Of a stretch of 64,000 nucleotides of DNA, positions 10,293 through 18,265 are shown piece after piece; positions within the stretch are counted from its first letter, which is position 1; the number at the start of each line of letters is the position of its first letter. The stretch spans positions 1 to 64,000 of the forward strand of contig NZ_BONX01000063.1 in assembly GCF_016862935.1 (NCBI RefSeq), given 5' to 3'. The stretch comes from Plantactinospora mayteni (lineage in GTDB: Bacteria > Actinomycetota > Actinomycetes > Mycobacteriales > Micromonosporaceae). The notes beneath the pieces are model-generated. The model saw only the letters and a program-made list of their open reading frames with translations, did not search any database and was not told the origin of the DNA. The position numbers were made by a program, and so were the translations under genes.

Positions 10293-10586
10293 CTATCCGC
10301 CGATCTCGTACGCCCGCAGGACGGTCTGCCGGACGCTGTTGCCGTCGGCGTCGGTGACCGTGGCCCGCGGCGAGGCGTAGCCCGAGGCGGGATTCCGCAC
10401 GGTGACCGTCCAGTGGCCGCCGGAGCGGCTGACCCCGGCCGGTTGCCGGCTACGGCCGTCGTCGTACGAGACGTCCACGGTGTAGGCGGTCACCGCAGGC
10501 GCGGCCGAGCTGCCCTGTCGCTCCACGAAGGACGGGAACGAGTAGCCAGCCCCGGTACGGCAATCACCCCGATCGGGTGGGTCCAT
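10293..10586 (-). pseudogene. C-terminal remnant of an S8 (subtilisin-like) peptidase
   Basis: The frame encodes about 97 codons ending ...RAYEIGG. The pattern VDVSYDDGR...GGHWTVTVRNP..GYASPRATVTDADGN (given in pieces), with QTVLRAY at the end, is what secreted actinobacterial S8 peptidases carry at their extreme C-terminus. No catalytic domain, signal peptide or credible start exists upstream; the next gene (the D,D-carboxypeptidase) ends 9 bases away. I read it as the tail of a peptidase gene whose body was deleted, with its terminator hairpin retained. It could in principle be expressed as a fragment, but nothing suggests that. Confidence 0.6.
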
Positions 10587-10594
10587 TCGCCGGC

Positions 10595-11896
10595 TCAGCG
10601 ATGCTGCCGGATCCGCTCCCAGTTGCTCGGTGGTTCCAGCGGCACTCCGCTGCGGAGCGTGCCGGTGACCGGTGCGCCGCCGCTGTCGGTGATCGCGGTG
10701 AGCTGGCCGTGTTCGGTCTCCGCCGGCAGTCGAGCCGGTATCGCGGGGAGGTCGAGGTCGAGGCGTATCGGGGTGCCGGGCCAGCCGATGACGGTCAGGT
10801 CCTTGCCGGCGTGGATGGTGGTGCCGGTGCCGAGTGGGCCGGTGACGGTAGCGACCTGGTCACCGGCCCGGACCACCGGATGTGCCTTCAGCCCGGTGGT
10901 GGCGGTCCGGACCAGCGGGCGGGTTGCCTTGAACACCCGGTCGAGTTGTACCCGGGTGTTCGCGCCGGGCTGGCCGAGGACGGCACCGACAATGGTGACC
11001 TTCCGGCCGCCGACCTTGACCACGGCGGCGAAGACGAGACACCCACCAGCCTCGTCGGTGGACCCGGTCTTGATCCCCACCACCCCGTCCCGGCCAACCA
11101 GGGAGTTGTAGTTGTACACCTCACCTGCGACCGGCAGGGTCGCCTTCTTCTGCGCCGCGATCTCGGCGAACGCCGGTAGGCGCATCGCCTTACGGGCCAG
11201 GATCACCTGGTCGACGGCGGTACTCACGGTGCCGGGGTCGAGGCCGGACGGGTCGGTGTAGTGGGTGTGGGTCATCCCCAACTTCTCCGCGGTGGCGTTC
11301 ATCTTCGCCACGAACGCGTCGATGCTGCCGGCGTCCCAGGCGGCCAGGATCCGGGCCATGTTGTTCGCCGACGGCAGGAGTACCGCCTGCAACGCCTGTC
11401 GTTCGGTGAACACCGCGCCCGCGACGACCGGTATCAGTGACTCGCCCCGGGCAAACTCGTCCGGGTACGCCGCCGCCTGCGCCGCGCTGACGGTCAGCTT
11501 CGGCCCGTGCTCACCCCGCTTGAGCGGATGCTCGGTCAGGATCAGATACGCGGTCATCACCTTCGTCACACTCGCGATCGGCACCGGCTCACTGCCACCG
11601 GAGGTGCCCAGCGAACCGACTCCCTCCACCGACAACGCGGCCTGCCCGGTCGTCGGCCACGGCACCACCGGTGCTTTGCCGGGGATGGTCACCGACTCGG
11701 GCAGCGTCCGGGTGACCGCCGCCGCCGGCAACGGATTACGCAACGGTGCGACCGCGAACAACGTGACCCCGGCCAGCAACACGATCAACAACCCACTGAC
11801 CAGCAGCCAGCGACTACGCCTGCCACCCCGCTTCCCCGCTCGCGGTGGTGGCGGCACAGGTCGGAGCACCTGAGTCGTCGTCGCGGAATCGAACAT
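10595..11896 (-). CDS. D-alanyl-D-alanine carboxypeptidase, peptidase family S11
   Basis: 433 residues from ATG 11896 after GGGGGAGA; the frame is open further upstream without family similarity. After a cytoplasmic N-terminus comes one membrane anchor (~35-57, LLVSGLLIVLLAGVTLFAV), then the penicillin-binding transpeptidase-like domain. The three active-site motifs are present: SVTK (SxxK), SANN (SxN) and KTGST. It should trim the terminal D-Ala of peptidoglycan stem peptides. Its position beside the inducible beta-lactamase cluster is suggestive, but it has its own 246-base upstream region. Confidence 0.9.
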   Translation of the reverse strand: MFDSATTTQVLRPVPPPPRAGKRGGRRSRWLLVSGLLIVLLAGVTLFAVAPLRNPLPAAAVTRTLPESVTIPGKAPVVPWPTTGQAALSVEGVGSLGTSGGSEPVPIASVTKVMTAYLILTEHPLKRGEHGPKLTVSAAQAAAYPDEFARGESLIPVVAGAVFTERQALQAVLLPSANNMARILAAWDAGSIDAFVAKMNATAEKLGMTHTHYTDPSGLDPGTVSTAVDQVILARKAMRLPAFAEIAAQKKATLPVAGEVYNYNSLVGRDGVVGIKTGSTDEAGGCLVFAAVVKVGGRKVTIVGAVLGQPGANTRVQLDRVFKATRPLVRTATTGLKAHPVVRAGDQVATVTGPLGTGTTIHAGKDLTVIGWPGTPIRLDLDLPAIPARLPAETEHGQLTAITDSGGAPVTGTLRSGVPLEPPSNWERIRQHR

Positions 11897-12142
11897 CCTG
11901 AAATCTCCCCCGTCTGACGCACCGGCCGCGCCGTACGGCGCGGCCGGTGCGCTGATCTCGGTATCGCTGGCGTGGCCGTGCCGACAAGGCACTCCGGCGC
12001 ACGCCGCGAAGGTGTGTATTGAAGCTCCGCTCATCGATGATCGCGGCTCTGAACTGGTACGGCTCGATCCGCGCCGCACCCTCGATCGATCGAAGTCCGC
12101 GAGCGTCGTGCTCACATCGCGCCAGTCGGCGGCCGAACCTGC

Positions 12143-13081
12143 TCAGGCGAGAGTTTCTGCTACATAGCTGGCGGCCTGAGCGATGAGGGCCGAATCGTAT
12201 TCGGCGTCTCTGGCGGTCTTGCTCGACATGATCGACATGACGAGTGGCGCGGAATTCGGGGGCCACACGACGGCGATGTCGTTGATCGTGCCGTAGTCAC
12301 CGGTACCGGTCTTGTCGGCCACCGTCCAACCCTTCGGCAGACCGGCCCGGATACGTTGGGCGCCGGCCTCGGTGGCGTTGCGTTCCAGCAGATCGCGGAG
12401 GAAGGCGCGCTTGTCCGGCGGCAGCGCCTCGCCCAGTACGATCTTCTGGTAGTCGGTGCCGATCGCCCGGGGCGAGGTCGTATCACGCGGATCTCCCGGA
12501 GTCGCCTCGGTGATCGCCGGCTCGATCCGATCCATCCGGGTGACCGTGTCACCGATGCTGCGCAGGTAGCTCGTCAACCTGGCCGGCCCGCCGAGATCGC
12601 GGAGCAGGAGATTTCCGGCTGTGCCGTCGCTGTACCGGACCGCCGCGTCACAGAGTTGCCGGATCGTCATCCCGGTGGCCACATGCTTCGGACTGATGGT
12701 GGCGTTCTTGGTGAGATCTTCTTTGCTGTACCTGATTCGCGTGTCCAGGTGCGACAGCGGGTTTCGGTGCAGGACCGCCGCCGCCGCGAGTCCCTTGAAC
12801 GTCGAACAGAACGCGAACTTTTCATCCGCCCGATGCGCGACGACGGTTCCGGTGCCGATGGCGAGCGCGTAAACGCCGAGGCGCACGTCGAATTTGCGCT
12901 CCAACTCGACCAGTCGATCGTGGCGATTGTCCGCCGCGCCGGAGGAGGGCGCGGCGGGGGACGAAGGAGTTGAAGAGGGAGCGGAAGCGGGTGTATCTGT
13001 CCTCGCGCAGCCGGCCAATGGCAAAAGTGCCGCCGCTCCGAGGAGTGTGCGGCGGGTGATGGTCGGTTGCGATGACGTCAT
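12143..13081 (-). CDS. bla: Class A beta-lactamase, Tat-exported lipoprotein
   Basis: 312 residues from ATG 13081 after AAGGAAG. The N-terminus has twin arginines (TITRRTLLGAAALLPLAGC) ending in a lipobox with lipid Cys25, then a Ser/Pro spacer, so the enzyme is probably folded before export and anchored outside the membrane. Catalytic motifs are S93-T-F-K, SDG (Gly in place of Asn132, as in mycobacterial BlaC), EPAIT around the general-base Glu166 (Thr replaces Asn170) and KTGTG. It hydrolyses beta-lactams. It is divergent from a LysR gene that overlaps a penicillin-recognising protein gene, the arrangement known for blaL-blaA-blaB of Streptomyces cacaoi, so induction by beta-lactams is likely. 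Confidence 0.92.
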   Translation of the reverse strand: MTSSQPTITRRTLLGAAALLPLAGCARTDTPASAPSSTPSSPAAPSSGAADNRHDRLVELERKFDVRLGVYALAIGTGTVVAHRADEKFAFCSTFKGLAAAAVLHRNPLSHLDTRIRYSKEDLTKNATISPKHVATGMTIRQLCDAAVRYSDGTAGNLLLRDLGGPARLTSYLRSIGDTVTRMDRIEPAITEATPGDPRDTTSPRAIGTDYQKIVLGEALPPDKRAFLRDLLERNATEAGAQRIRAGLPKGWTVADKTGTGDYGTINDIAVVWPPNSAPLVMSIMSSKTARDAEYDSALIAQAASYVAETLA

Positions 13082-13210
13082 GGTCTTCCTTCTTGCTGGG
13101 CACGAATGTGTAACCGGACCGTCCGTCGCGCCACGACTCGGCCGGTGGATGGGCCGGCAGGATGGCATCTCGTGGTCCTCGAGGAGTCAACCAGCGCTCC
13201 GTGTTCTATG

Positions 13211-13228
13211 TCCAAGAGATATGTTGGA
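13211..13228. promoter_or_regulatory. Inverted repeat in the bla / LysR divergent promoter
   Basis: TCCAA-8-TTGGA lies in the AT-rich half of the 178-base region between the two divergent starts, 31 bases upstream of the LysR start. It is a candidate BlaA-type binding site. A TATGAT hexamer follows at 13243-13248. Confidence 0.35.
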
Positions 13229-13259
13229 ACGCTCTATAGCTTTATGATATGCATGGCCG

Positions 13260-14237
13260 GTGGACCTGCTCGCACACCTTGAGGCGTACGTCGCCGTCGC
13301 GGAGGAGGGCAGCTTCTCCCGGGCGGCCGACGTCCTCTACGTCGCGCAACCGGTGCTCAGCCGCCGGATCAAGAACCTGGAGCAACACCTCGGTGGCCAG
13401 CTCTTCGACCGCTCCCGGCGCCAGATCACCGGTACCGACCTCGGCGTCCTGCTGCTTCCGCACGCCAAGGACGTGCTGAGCCGGGTCGACCACCTCCGTC
13501 AGGTGGCCAGGACGGCGCTGGCCTCGGCGGCGCACGCGCTGGGCGTACCGCCGGACTCCGACCCGGTGGCCCTGGCCCGGGTCATCCGAGCCGGCACCCG
13601 GCACGGCGTGACGATCGGCGTACGGGAACTGCCCGCCGAGGAGCGGGCAGGTGGGCTGGCGGACGGCTCACTGGCGTTCGCGCTGCTCCGGGTGCCGCCG
13701 GAGGCGGCGACGTACCACGTACGGCTCGGCCTGGCCGCCGTCGACCCGGTGACCGGGTCGTCCGGCCGACGACCGGTGCACCTGGAGAGCCTGCGACCAC
13801 GACGAGGCGCGGAGAGCGGCTCGTCGCCGGCGATCCTGGTCACCGCCGAGGACGAGATCGGATTCGCGGCGGAGCGGTTCGACAAGGCCGCCGCCCGCGC
13901 CGGCCTGCCCGAGGGGCGGGTCCGCCGCGTCGCGTCGACCGCCAGCGCGGTGGCCGAAACGCTCGCCGGCCATGCCGTGTTGCTCTGCCCCGAGCCGTTC
14001 GCGCGGCGCCACGACCTGGCCTGGTCGCCGTTGGCGGACGCCGCGCTCCATCGCGGCTACGAACTCGCGACGGCGCGCCGGCGGGTCGGCAACCTCGGAA
14101 CCCCCGTACTCGACTGGATGGCGCCGTTGCTCGCCGACGCGATCGGTGCCGTCGGCGTTCCCGCCGAGAACCCCGGGGCGGCGGAGCGGGGCTCCACCGT
14201 GCCGGATCCCCGCTCCCGGCTGGCGGCGCGGGGATGA
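13260..14237 (+). CDS. blaA: LysR-family regulator, BlaA/AmpR-type
   Basis: 325 residues from GTG 13260 (MDLLAHLEAYVAVAEEGSF). The HTH is at ~15-60 and the LysR effector domain follows; the domain is somewhat divergent and ends in a ~20-residue Pro/Gly-rich tail. Its stop overlaps the next start by ATGA. It is divergent from the class A beta-lactamase gene. By analogy with S. cacaoi BlaA it should activate the beta-lactamase in response to cell-wall stress or the antibiotic. The symbol is assigned by gene order and family, not by close sequence comparison. Confidence 0.85.
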   Translation: MDLLAHLEAYVAVAEEGSFSRAADVLYVAQPVLSRRIKNLEQHLGGQLFDRSRRQITGTDLGVLLLPHAKDVLSRVDHLRQVARTALASAAHALGVPPDSDPVALARVIRAGTRHGVTIGVRELPAEERAGGLADGSLAFALLRVPPEAATYHVRLGLAAVDPVTGSSGRRPVHLESLRPRRGAESGSSPAILVTAEDEIGFAAERFDKAAARAGLPEGRVRRVASTASAVAETLAGHAVLLCPEPFARRHDLAWSPLADAALHRGYELATARRRVGNLGTPVLDWMAPLLADAIGAVGVPAENPGAAERGSTVPDPRSRLAARG

Positions 14238-15160
14238 GTCCCCGGCATCCGACCTTCGTCGCCAGCCCGGCGGAGCTTCTCCCGGTCGCCCAGTCGATCG
14301 CCGCGCAGTGGCAGCAGGTCGGCGCCACCGGCCACCTGCTCGCCCGCAACATCGACACCGGCGAAGAACTGGGGTTCGACGTCGACGCACCCGTGCCGCT
14401 GGCCTCGGTAGCCAAGGTCCCGCTGGCCCTGGTGGTGCTGGATCGGATCGCGACCGGAACGCTCGATCCGGCCCTGCCGATCACCATCGATCCGGCGTCC
14501 AAAAGCGTCGGCTGGACCGGCGTGGCCGCCTTCCGCCACCCGGCGACCCTGGCCGTCGGCGACCTGGTCCACCAGACCCTGACGGTCAGCGACAACGCCA
14601 GCGCCGACGCGCTGTTCGACCTGGTCGGCATCGAGGTGGTGGACGAGCGCCTGCGCGGGTGGGGATGCCCGGGGATCCGGGTCCGGCACCACATGCACCG
14701 GATGTACGAGTGCACCGCCGGTGTCGCCGGCGACGACTTCGGCCTCGCCCTGGAACTGGCGATCCGGGACGACGCCGCCGGCCAGCACTCCATCGAGACG
14801 CTCAATCCGGCGTACGCGAACGTCGGCAGCGCGGCGGCGCTCGTCGAGCTGCTGGAGCGGATCTGGCTCGACCAGATCTCCCGACCCGAGGCCACCGCCG
14901 AACTTCGCCGCCTGATGGCGCTCCAGGTCTTCAACCAGCGCCTCTCCAGCGACCTGCGCGCCGACACGGTACGGGTCAGCGGCAAGACCGGCACGTTCCT
15001 GCACCTGCGACACGAGATCGGCATGGTGACGACCGAATCCGGCGACCGGATAGCGATTGCCGCCCTCACCCGCTCGCACCGCCGGGCGAGCATCGCCCAC
15101 GACATCGATCTCGCGATCGGCGCCGCCGCCCGCTCCGCCTTCGAAAGCCTGCGCCGCTAA
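14234..15160 (+). CDS. blaB: Cytoplasmic beta-lactamase-fold protein, BlaB-type regulator
   Basis: 308 residues, start ATG 14234 overlapping the LysR stop (ATGA), so the two are translationally coupled. The fold is that of class A beta-lactamases/PBPs: S58-V-A-K61, SDNAS, and SGKTGTF are all present. The protein has no signal peptide or membrane anchor, so it is probably cytoplasmic. In S. cacaoi the equivalent gene, blaB, is required with blaA for beta-lactamase induction. A deacylation Glu in an ExxLN context is not evident, which fits a slow acyl-sensor rather than an enzyme. An alternative is a true cytosolic serine hydrolase. Confidence 0.82.
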   Translation: MSPRHPTFVASPAELLPVAQSIAAQWQQVGATGHLLARNIDTGEELGFDVDAPVPLASVAKVPLALVVLDRIATGTLDPALPITIDPASKSVGWTGVAAFRHPATLAVGDLVHQTLTVSDNASADALFDLVGIEVVDERLRGWGCPGIRVRHHMHRMYECTAGVAGDDFGLALELAIRDDAAGQHSIETLNPAYANVGSAAALVELLERIWLDQISRPEATAELRRLMALQVFNQRLSSDLRADTVRVSGKTGTFLHLRHEIGMVTTESGDRIAIAALTRSHRRASIAHDIDLAIGAAARSAFESLRR

Positions 15161-15215
15161 CGGGTTCGGCTGAGGCACCGATAGTCGACGGCACGGATGG
15201 CCGACGGCACGGGTG

Positions 15216-16487
15216 TCAGCGGGCGGCGGCCTGGAATCGGGCCGCCCACGCGTCCCGCTCGTCCGGTGTCGCCGGTCCCACCAGGGCGACGGCGGCGAGC
15301 CACGTGGGCGGTCGACACACCTGCCACTGCTCGTGGCTGAGGGCGAGCAAGCGCAGCCCGTCCAGCCCGGAGACCACGTCGAGGTCGGCGACCGCGGCAC
15401 CGGACAGGTCGAGGCACTCCAGGCGGGGCAGCGTACGCAGCACGCCGAGGTCCACCGGCGACCGTGATCCGAGGGTCAGCGCGCGCAGCGTCGGGTGACC
15501 GGCCAGCGGGGCCACCTGGACGGCGTCCAGACGTACGTGCAGCGCCTCGAGGGGCGCGGCGCGCAGCGGGCCGAGGTCGAGCGTGTCGTGGCCGATCAGG
15601 ATGGCCTCGTGCAGCCGCGGCGCCCCACGCACGGGTTCCAGGTCCAGCCCGTCGGCCTGGCGGGACCGCAGGCACTGCACGTGCGCGGGCATTCCGTGCA
15701 GCGAGCCGCCGTGGTCGTCGTCGTCCCACACCTGGGCCTCGACGAATTCGTTCTGGTCCGGAACGACCGCCTCGACCACCGACAGATACCCGTTGTCGAA
15801 CTCGTACTCCCCGCCGTCGAGCGCCGCCACCTGCCGGCGCAGCAGCGCCGTAACGGAGTCGGCGACGTACACGGCGCCGTGTACGTGTATGCCGATGCTG
15901 ATGACCTGCCCGACGCGGCCGGTGGGTCCGGGCTCCAGGTCGACCGCGAGGAAGTCGCCGCCCCCGCTGGTCGCGAACGGGATCCATCCGTGCCGCATGC
16001 GCGAGCGCCGCACCGTCCCCGCCGGGTCCGCGTCGAAGGCCGCCGACCACCACGGGTCGTCGCCCCAGCCGACCTCGGGCCACAGCCACGACATCGGCCC
16101 GGCCACGGTGCCGGCAAGACCGAACCATTCGTGGCCGGCGAAGGAGTCCCCGTCGGCGGCGTCACCGTCGGCCTCGCCGTAGAGGGCCAGCAGGTCGGGC
16201 GGCAGCGCCAGCCCGGACGCGGCCACCAGCCGGGCCCGCTCCGCCGGGTCCAGCGGTTCGACCAGCTCGTCCGCCGCCGGCTCGTCTTCCCGCTCGTCGT
16301 CGGTCCACCCCGCCAGCTCGGCTTCGACGAGTTCCGCGCGGCGGCGCCGGAACTCGTGCAGCAGCCGAACCGCCTCCGCCGGATCACCCGCCGGCGTGCT
16401 GTCGACCGGCCCGTCCTGCGCGTCGCCGGGATCGCCGGGACGGGATTCCGGGTCGAGGACGAGGACGACGCGCTCCGTCTGGCTCAT
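15216..16487 (-). CDS. SMI1/KNR4 (SUKH) protein with C-terminal leucine-rich repeats
   Basis: 423 residues. An acidic N-terminus leads into a SUKH domain (~80-225; LPPDLLALYGEADGD, then WIPFATSGGGDFLAVDL), the fold used by immunity proteins against contact-delivered toxins and by yeast cell-wall regulator Smi1. The C-terminal ~150 residues form about five leucine-rich repeat units (for example LEALHVRLDAVQVAPL, LRALTLGSRSPVDLG, LECLDLSGAAVADLD). There is no toxin or secretion gene next to it. A role as an orphan immunity protein or a protein-binding scaffold is inference only. Confidence 0.75.
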   Translation of the reverse strand: MSQTERVVLVLDPESRPGDPGDAQDGPVDSTPAGDPAEAVRLLHEFRRRRAELVEAELAGWTDDEREDEPAADELVEPLDPAERARLVAASGLALPPDLLALYGEADGDAADGDSFAGHEWFGLAGTVAGPMSWLWPEVGWGDDPWWSAAFDADPAGTVRRSRMRHGWIPFATSGGGDFLAVDLEPGPTGRVGQVISIGIHVHGAVYVADSVTALLRRQVAALDGGEYEFDNGYLSVVEAVVPDQNEFVEAQVWDDDDHGGSLHGMPAHVQCLRSRQADGLDLEPVRGAPRLHEAILIGHDTLDLGPLRAAPLEALHVRLDAVQVAPLAGHPTLRALTLGSRSPVDLGVLRTLPRLECLDLSGAAVADLDVVSGLDGLRLLALSHEQWQVCRPPTWLAAVALVGPATPDERDAWAARFQAAAR

Positions 16488-16620
16488 TCGGACAGTTCTA
16501 CCACCTTTGTCCGACAGCTATTTCGTCCGCTGGTGTCGGCGCCGCTCGCCGCGCTGTCACCCGCTATCTGTCCACAACCGACGGACGGTTCCCGATGACG
16601 TGGATTTCTCGGTCGGGCCG

Positions 16621-17247
16621 TCAGCGCACGGTGCCGTCCCACTGCCAGCGGGTCCGCCTGGGCAGCCCGGGAAGGGGAAGCCGGCCCGTACACCAGAGCA
16701 GGGTGTCGGATGGGCGGTGCCCGGCCGGGGCGTCGGGGAAGAGCCGGGCGACGACGGCGGCGCCGAGGGCGTCGGGCGGGGTCCAGGCGATGCCGAGGGC
16801 GCGGGTCAGGTCGTACGTGTGGACGGCCAGTTCCGTGGCTCCCATCGCCGCGAAGCCGGCGGGGTCGGAGTGGCCCCAGGGGTGCCAGGCCCGTACCTGC
16901 GGCGGCGTGTGCCGGACGGTGGTGGTGAGCAGGGAGGCGGCGATGCCGAGGCCCTCCAGGCAGGCGTGGATCGGGGCCTGCGGGTCGAGTGACGCGAAGA
17001 GCGTGACGTAGCGGTCGACGGGGCGGGCGATGAGCAGGCCCGCGTAGCCGACTAGGCCGAGGGCAATGTGGTCGAGGGTCTGCCGGCAGGTCCAGTCGAG
17101 GTCGCCGGCCGGGCGTGACCAGTCCTGGTCGGCTCCGCTCAGCAGTACGGCCAGGCAGTCGTCGGCGATCGCGGACAACCGGTCGGGCCACGAACCGGTG
17201 TCCGGGGACGGGGCAGTATCGACCGTGGTGGCGGCTGCGGTGGTCAC
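16621..17247 (-). CDS. DinB-fold / maleylpyruvate isomerase N-terminal family protein
   Basis: 208 residues from GTG 17247, which overlaps the stop of the oxidoreductase gene (GTGA). The pattern DWTCRQTLDHIALGL near residue 50, the GATELAVHTYDLTRALG helix and a C-terminal Trp/Arg-rich segment fit the TIGR03083/TIGR03086-type proteins. These are related to mycothiol-dependent maleylpyruvate isomerase and to DinB metal-binding four-helix bundles. The substrate is unknown. Coupling with 17244-18128 indicates shared function. Confidence 0.8.
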   Translation of the reverse strand: MTTAAATTVDTAPSPDTGSWPDRLSAIADDCLAVLLSGADQDWSRPAGDLDWTCRQTLDHIALGLVGYAGLLIARPVDRYVTLFASLDPQAPIHACLEGLGIAASLLTTTVRHTPPQVRAWHPWGHSDPAGFAAMGATELAVHTYDLTRALGIAWTPPDALGAAVVARLFPDAPAGHRPSDTLLWCTGRLPLPGLPRRTRWQWDGTVR

Positions 17248-18128
17248 CTGTCGCCCGCCGGCTTCTTCAGGACCTCGATCACACTCGCGTAGCTGTCGGA
17301 GCCGTGGCCGGCCTCCCTGGCCCGTTCCATGGTGGCCTTCAACAGCTCCGGCAGCGCGTTGTCGATGCCACGGGCCGCCGCGGCGTGGATCAGGTGGTCG
17401 ATCGTGGCGATCTGTACGTCCACGGTGGCGTCGTCGCCCGGATAGCGGCCATCGTCCACCTGCCGGGCGTACGTGGTCAGGAAGCCGGCCACCGCGGACA
17501 GCCAGCGGACCGCGACGGTGGTGAAGGCGGTGGCCTCGGTCTTCTCCGCGCGGACCAGGGCGGTGCCGTGCAGCCAGCCGGTCATGGTCGACCACATCAG
17601 GCCGAGCAGGGCGGCGTCGTAGAGGGAGGCCAGCCCGGGGTCGGTGCCCAGGTGCAGCGGGTCACCCAGGGTCGCGAGGGTGGGCCGGTTCGCGTCGAAG
17701 ACGGCGCGCGAACCGCTGTAGAGGAACATCATCTCCGGGCTGCCGACGCCCGGCGGGGTGGTCATGATCGCCCCGTCGAGGTAGTCGGCGCCGTGCGACC
17801 GGGCCCACTCGGCGGCCTCGTGGGCCTGCTCCGGAGAACCGGAACTCAGGTTGACCAGGACCTTTCCCGCGAGGGAGTCGGCGACCGGGTCGAGGACGGT
17901 GTGCAGCGCCTGGTAGTCGAGTACGCAGGCGACGACGACCGGGCTCGCCCCGACCGCCTCCCCGGGCGTCGCGGCCAGCCGGGCGCCCCGGTCGAGCAGC
18001 GCCTGTGCCTTGCCCGGCGAGCGGTTCCACACCGTCGTCGGGTGGCCGCCGTCCAACAACGCGCCGGCCAGCGCCGAGCCCATCGAGCCCAGCCCGATGA
18101 CGGTCACGGCGAGGCGATCCGGATTCAT
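17244..18128 (-). CDS. NAD(P)-dependent oxidoreductase, imine-reductase-like
   Basis: 294 residues from ATG 18128 after AAGGGAG. It has the N-terminal Rossmann domain of the 6-phosphogluconate/beta-hydroxyacid dehydrogenase superfamily (VIGLGSMGSALA) and a C-terminal all-helical domain. The interdomain helix SLYDAALLGLMW and the DG(A)IMTTPPGVG segment resemble imine reductases more than hydroxyacid dehydrogenases. It overlaps the DinB-type gene (GTGA) and is divergent from a GlxA-type regulator. Confidence 0.82.
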   Translation of the reverse strand: MNPDRLAVTVIGLGSMGSALAGALLDGGHPTTVWNRSPGKAQALLDRGARLAATPGEAVGASPVVVACVLDYQALHTVLDPVADSLAGKVLVNLSSGSPEQAHEAAEWARSHGADYLDGAIMTTPPGVGSPEMMFLYSGSRAVFDANRPTLATLGDPLHLGTDPGLASLYDAALLGLMWSTMTGWLHGTALVRAEKTEATAFTTVAVRWLSAVAGFLTTYARQVDDGRYPGDDATVDVQIATIDHLIHAAAARGIDNALPELLKATMERAREAGHGSDSYASVIEVLKKPAGDR

Positions 18129-18212
18129 CCCACAACTCCCTTGGTTCTTTCCGCCCGCAGGTGGCGGCGGTTGATCACGTACGGACCACACTCGCAGTGG
18201 GCGGCGGTGCGG

Positions 18213-18227
18213 AACAGTGGCACTGTT
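18213..18227. promoter_or_regulatory. Perfect 15-base palindrome in the GlxA / imine-reductase divergent region
   Basis: AACAGTG-G-CACTGTT lies 38 bases upstream of the GlxA-type start and 85 bases from the oxidoreductase start. A perfect palindrome at this place is a strong candidate operator for the divergent pair. Confidence 0.55.
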
Positions 18228-18265
18228 GACGGCCATCACCAAATTCCTGCCATACACTCGGCGGC

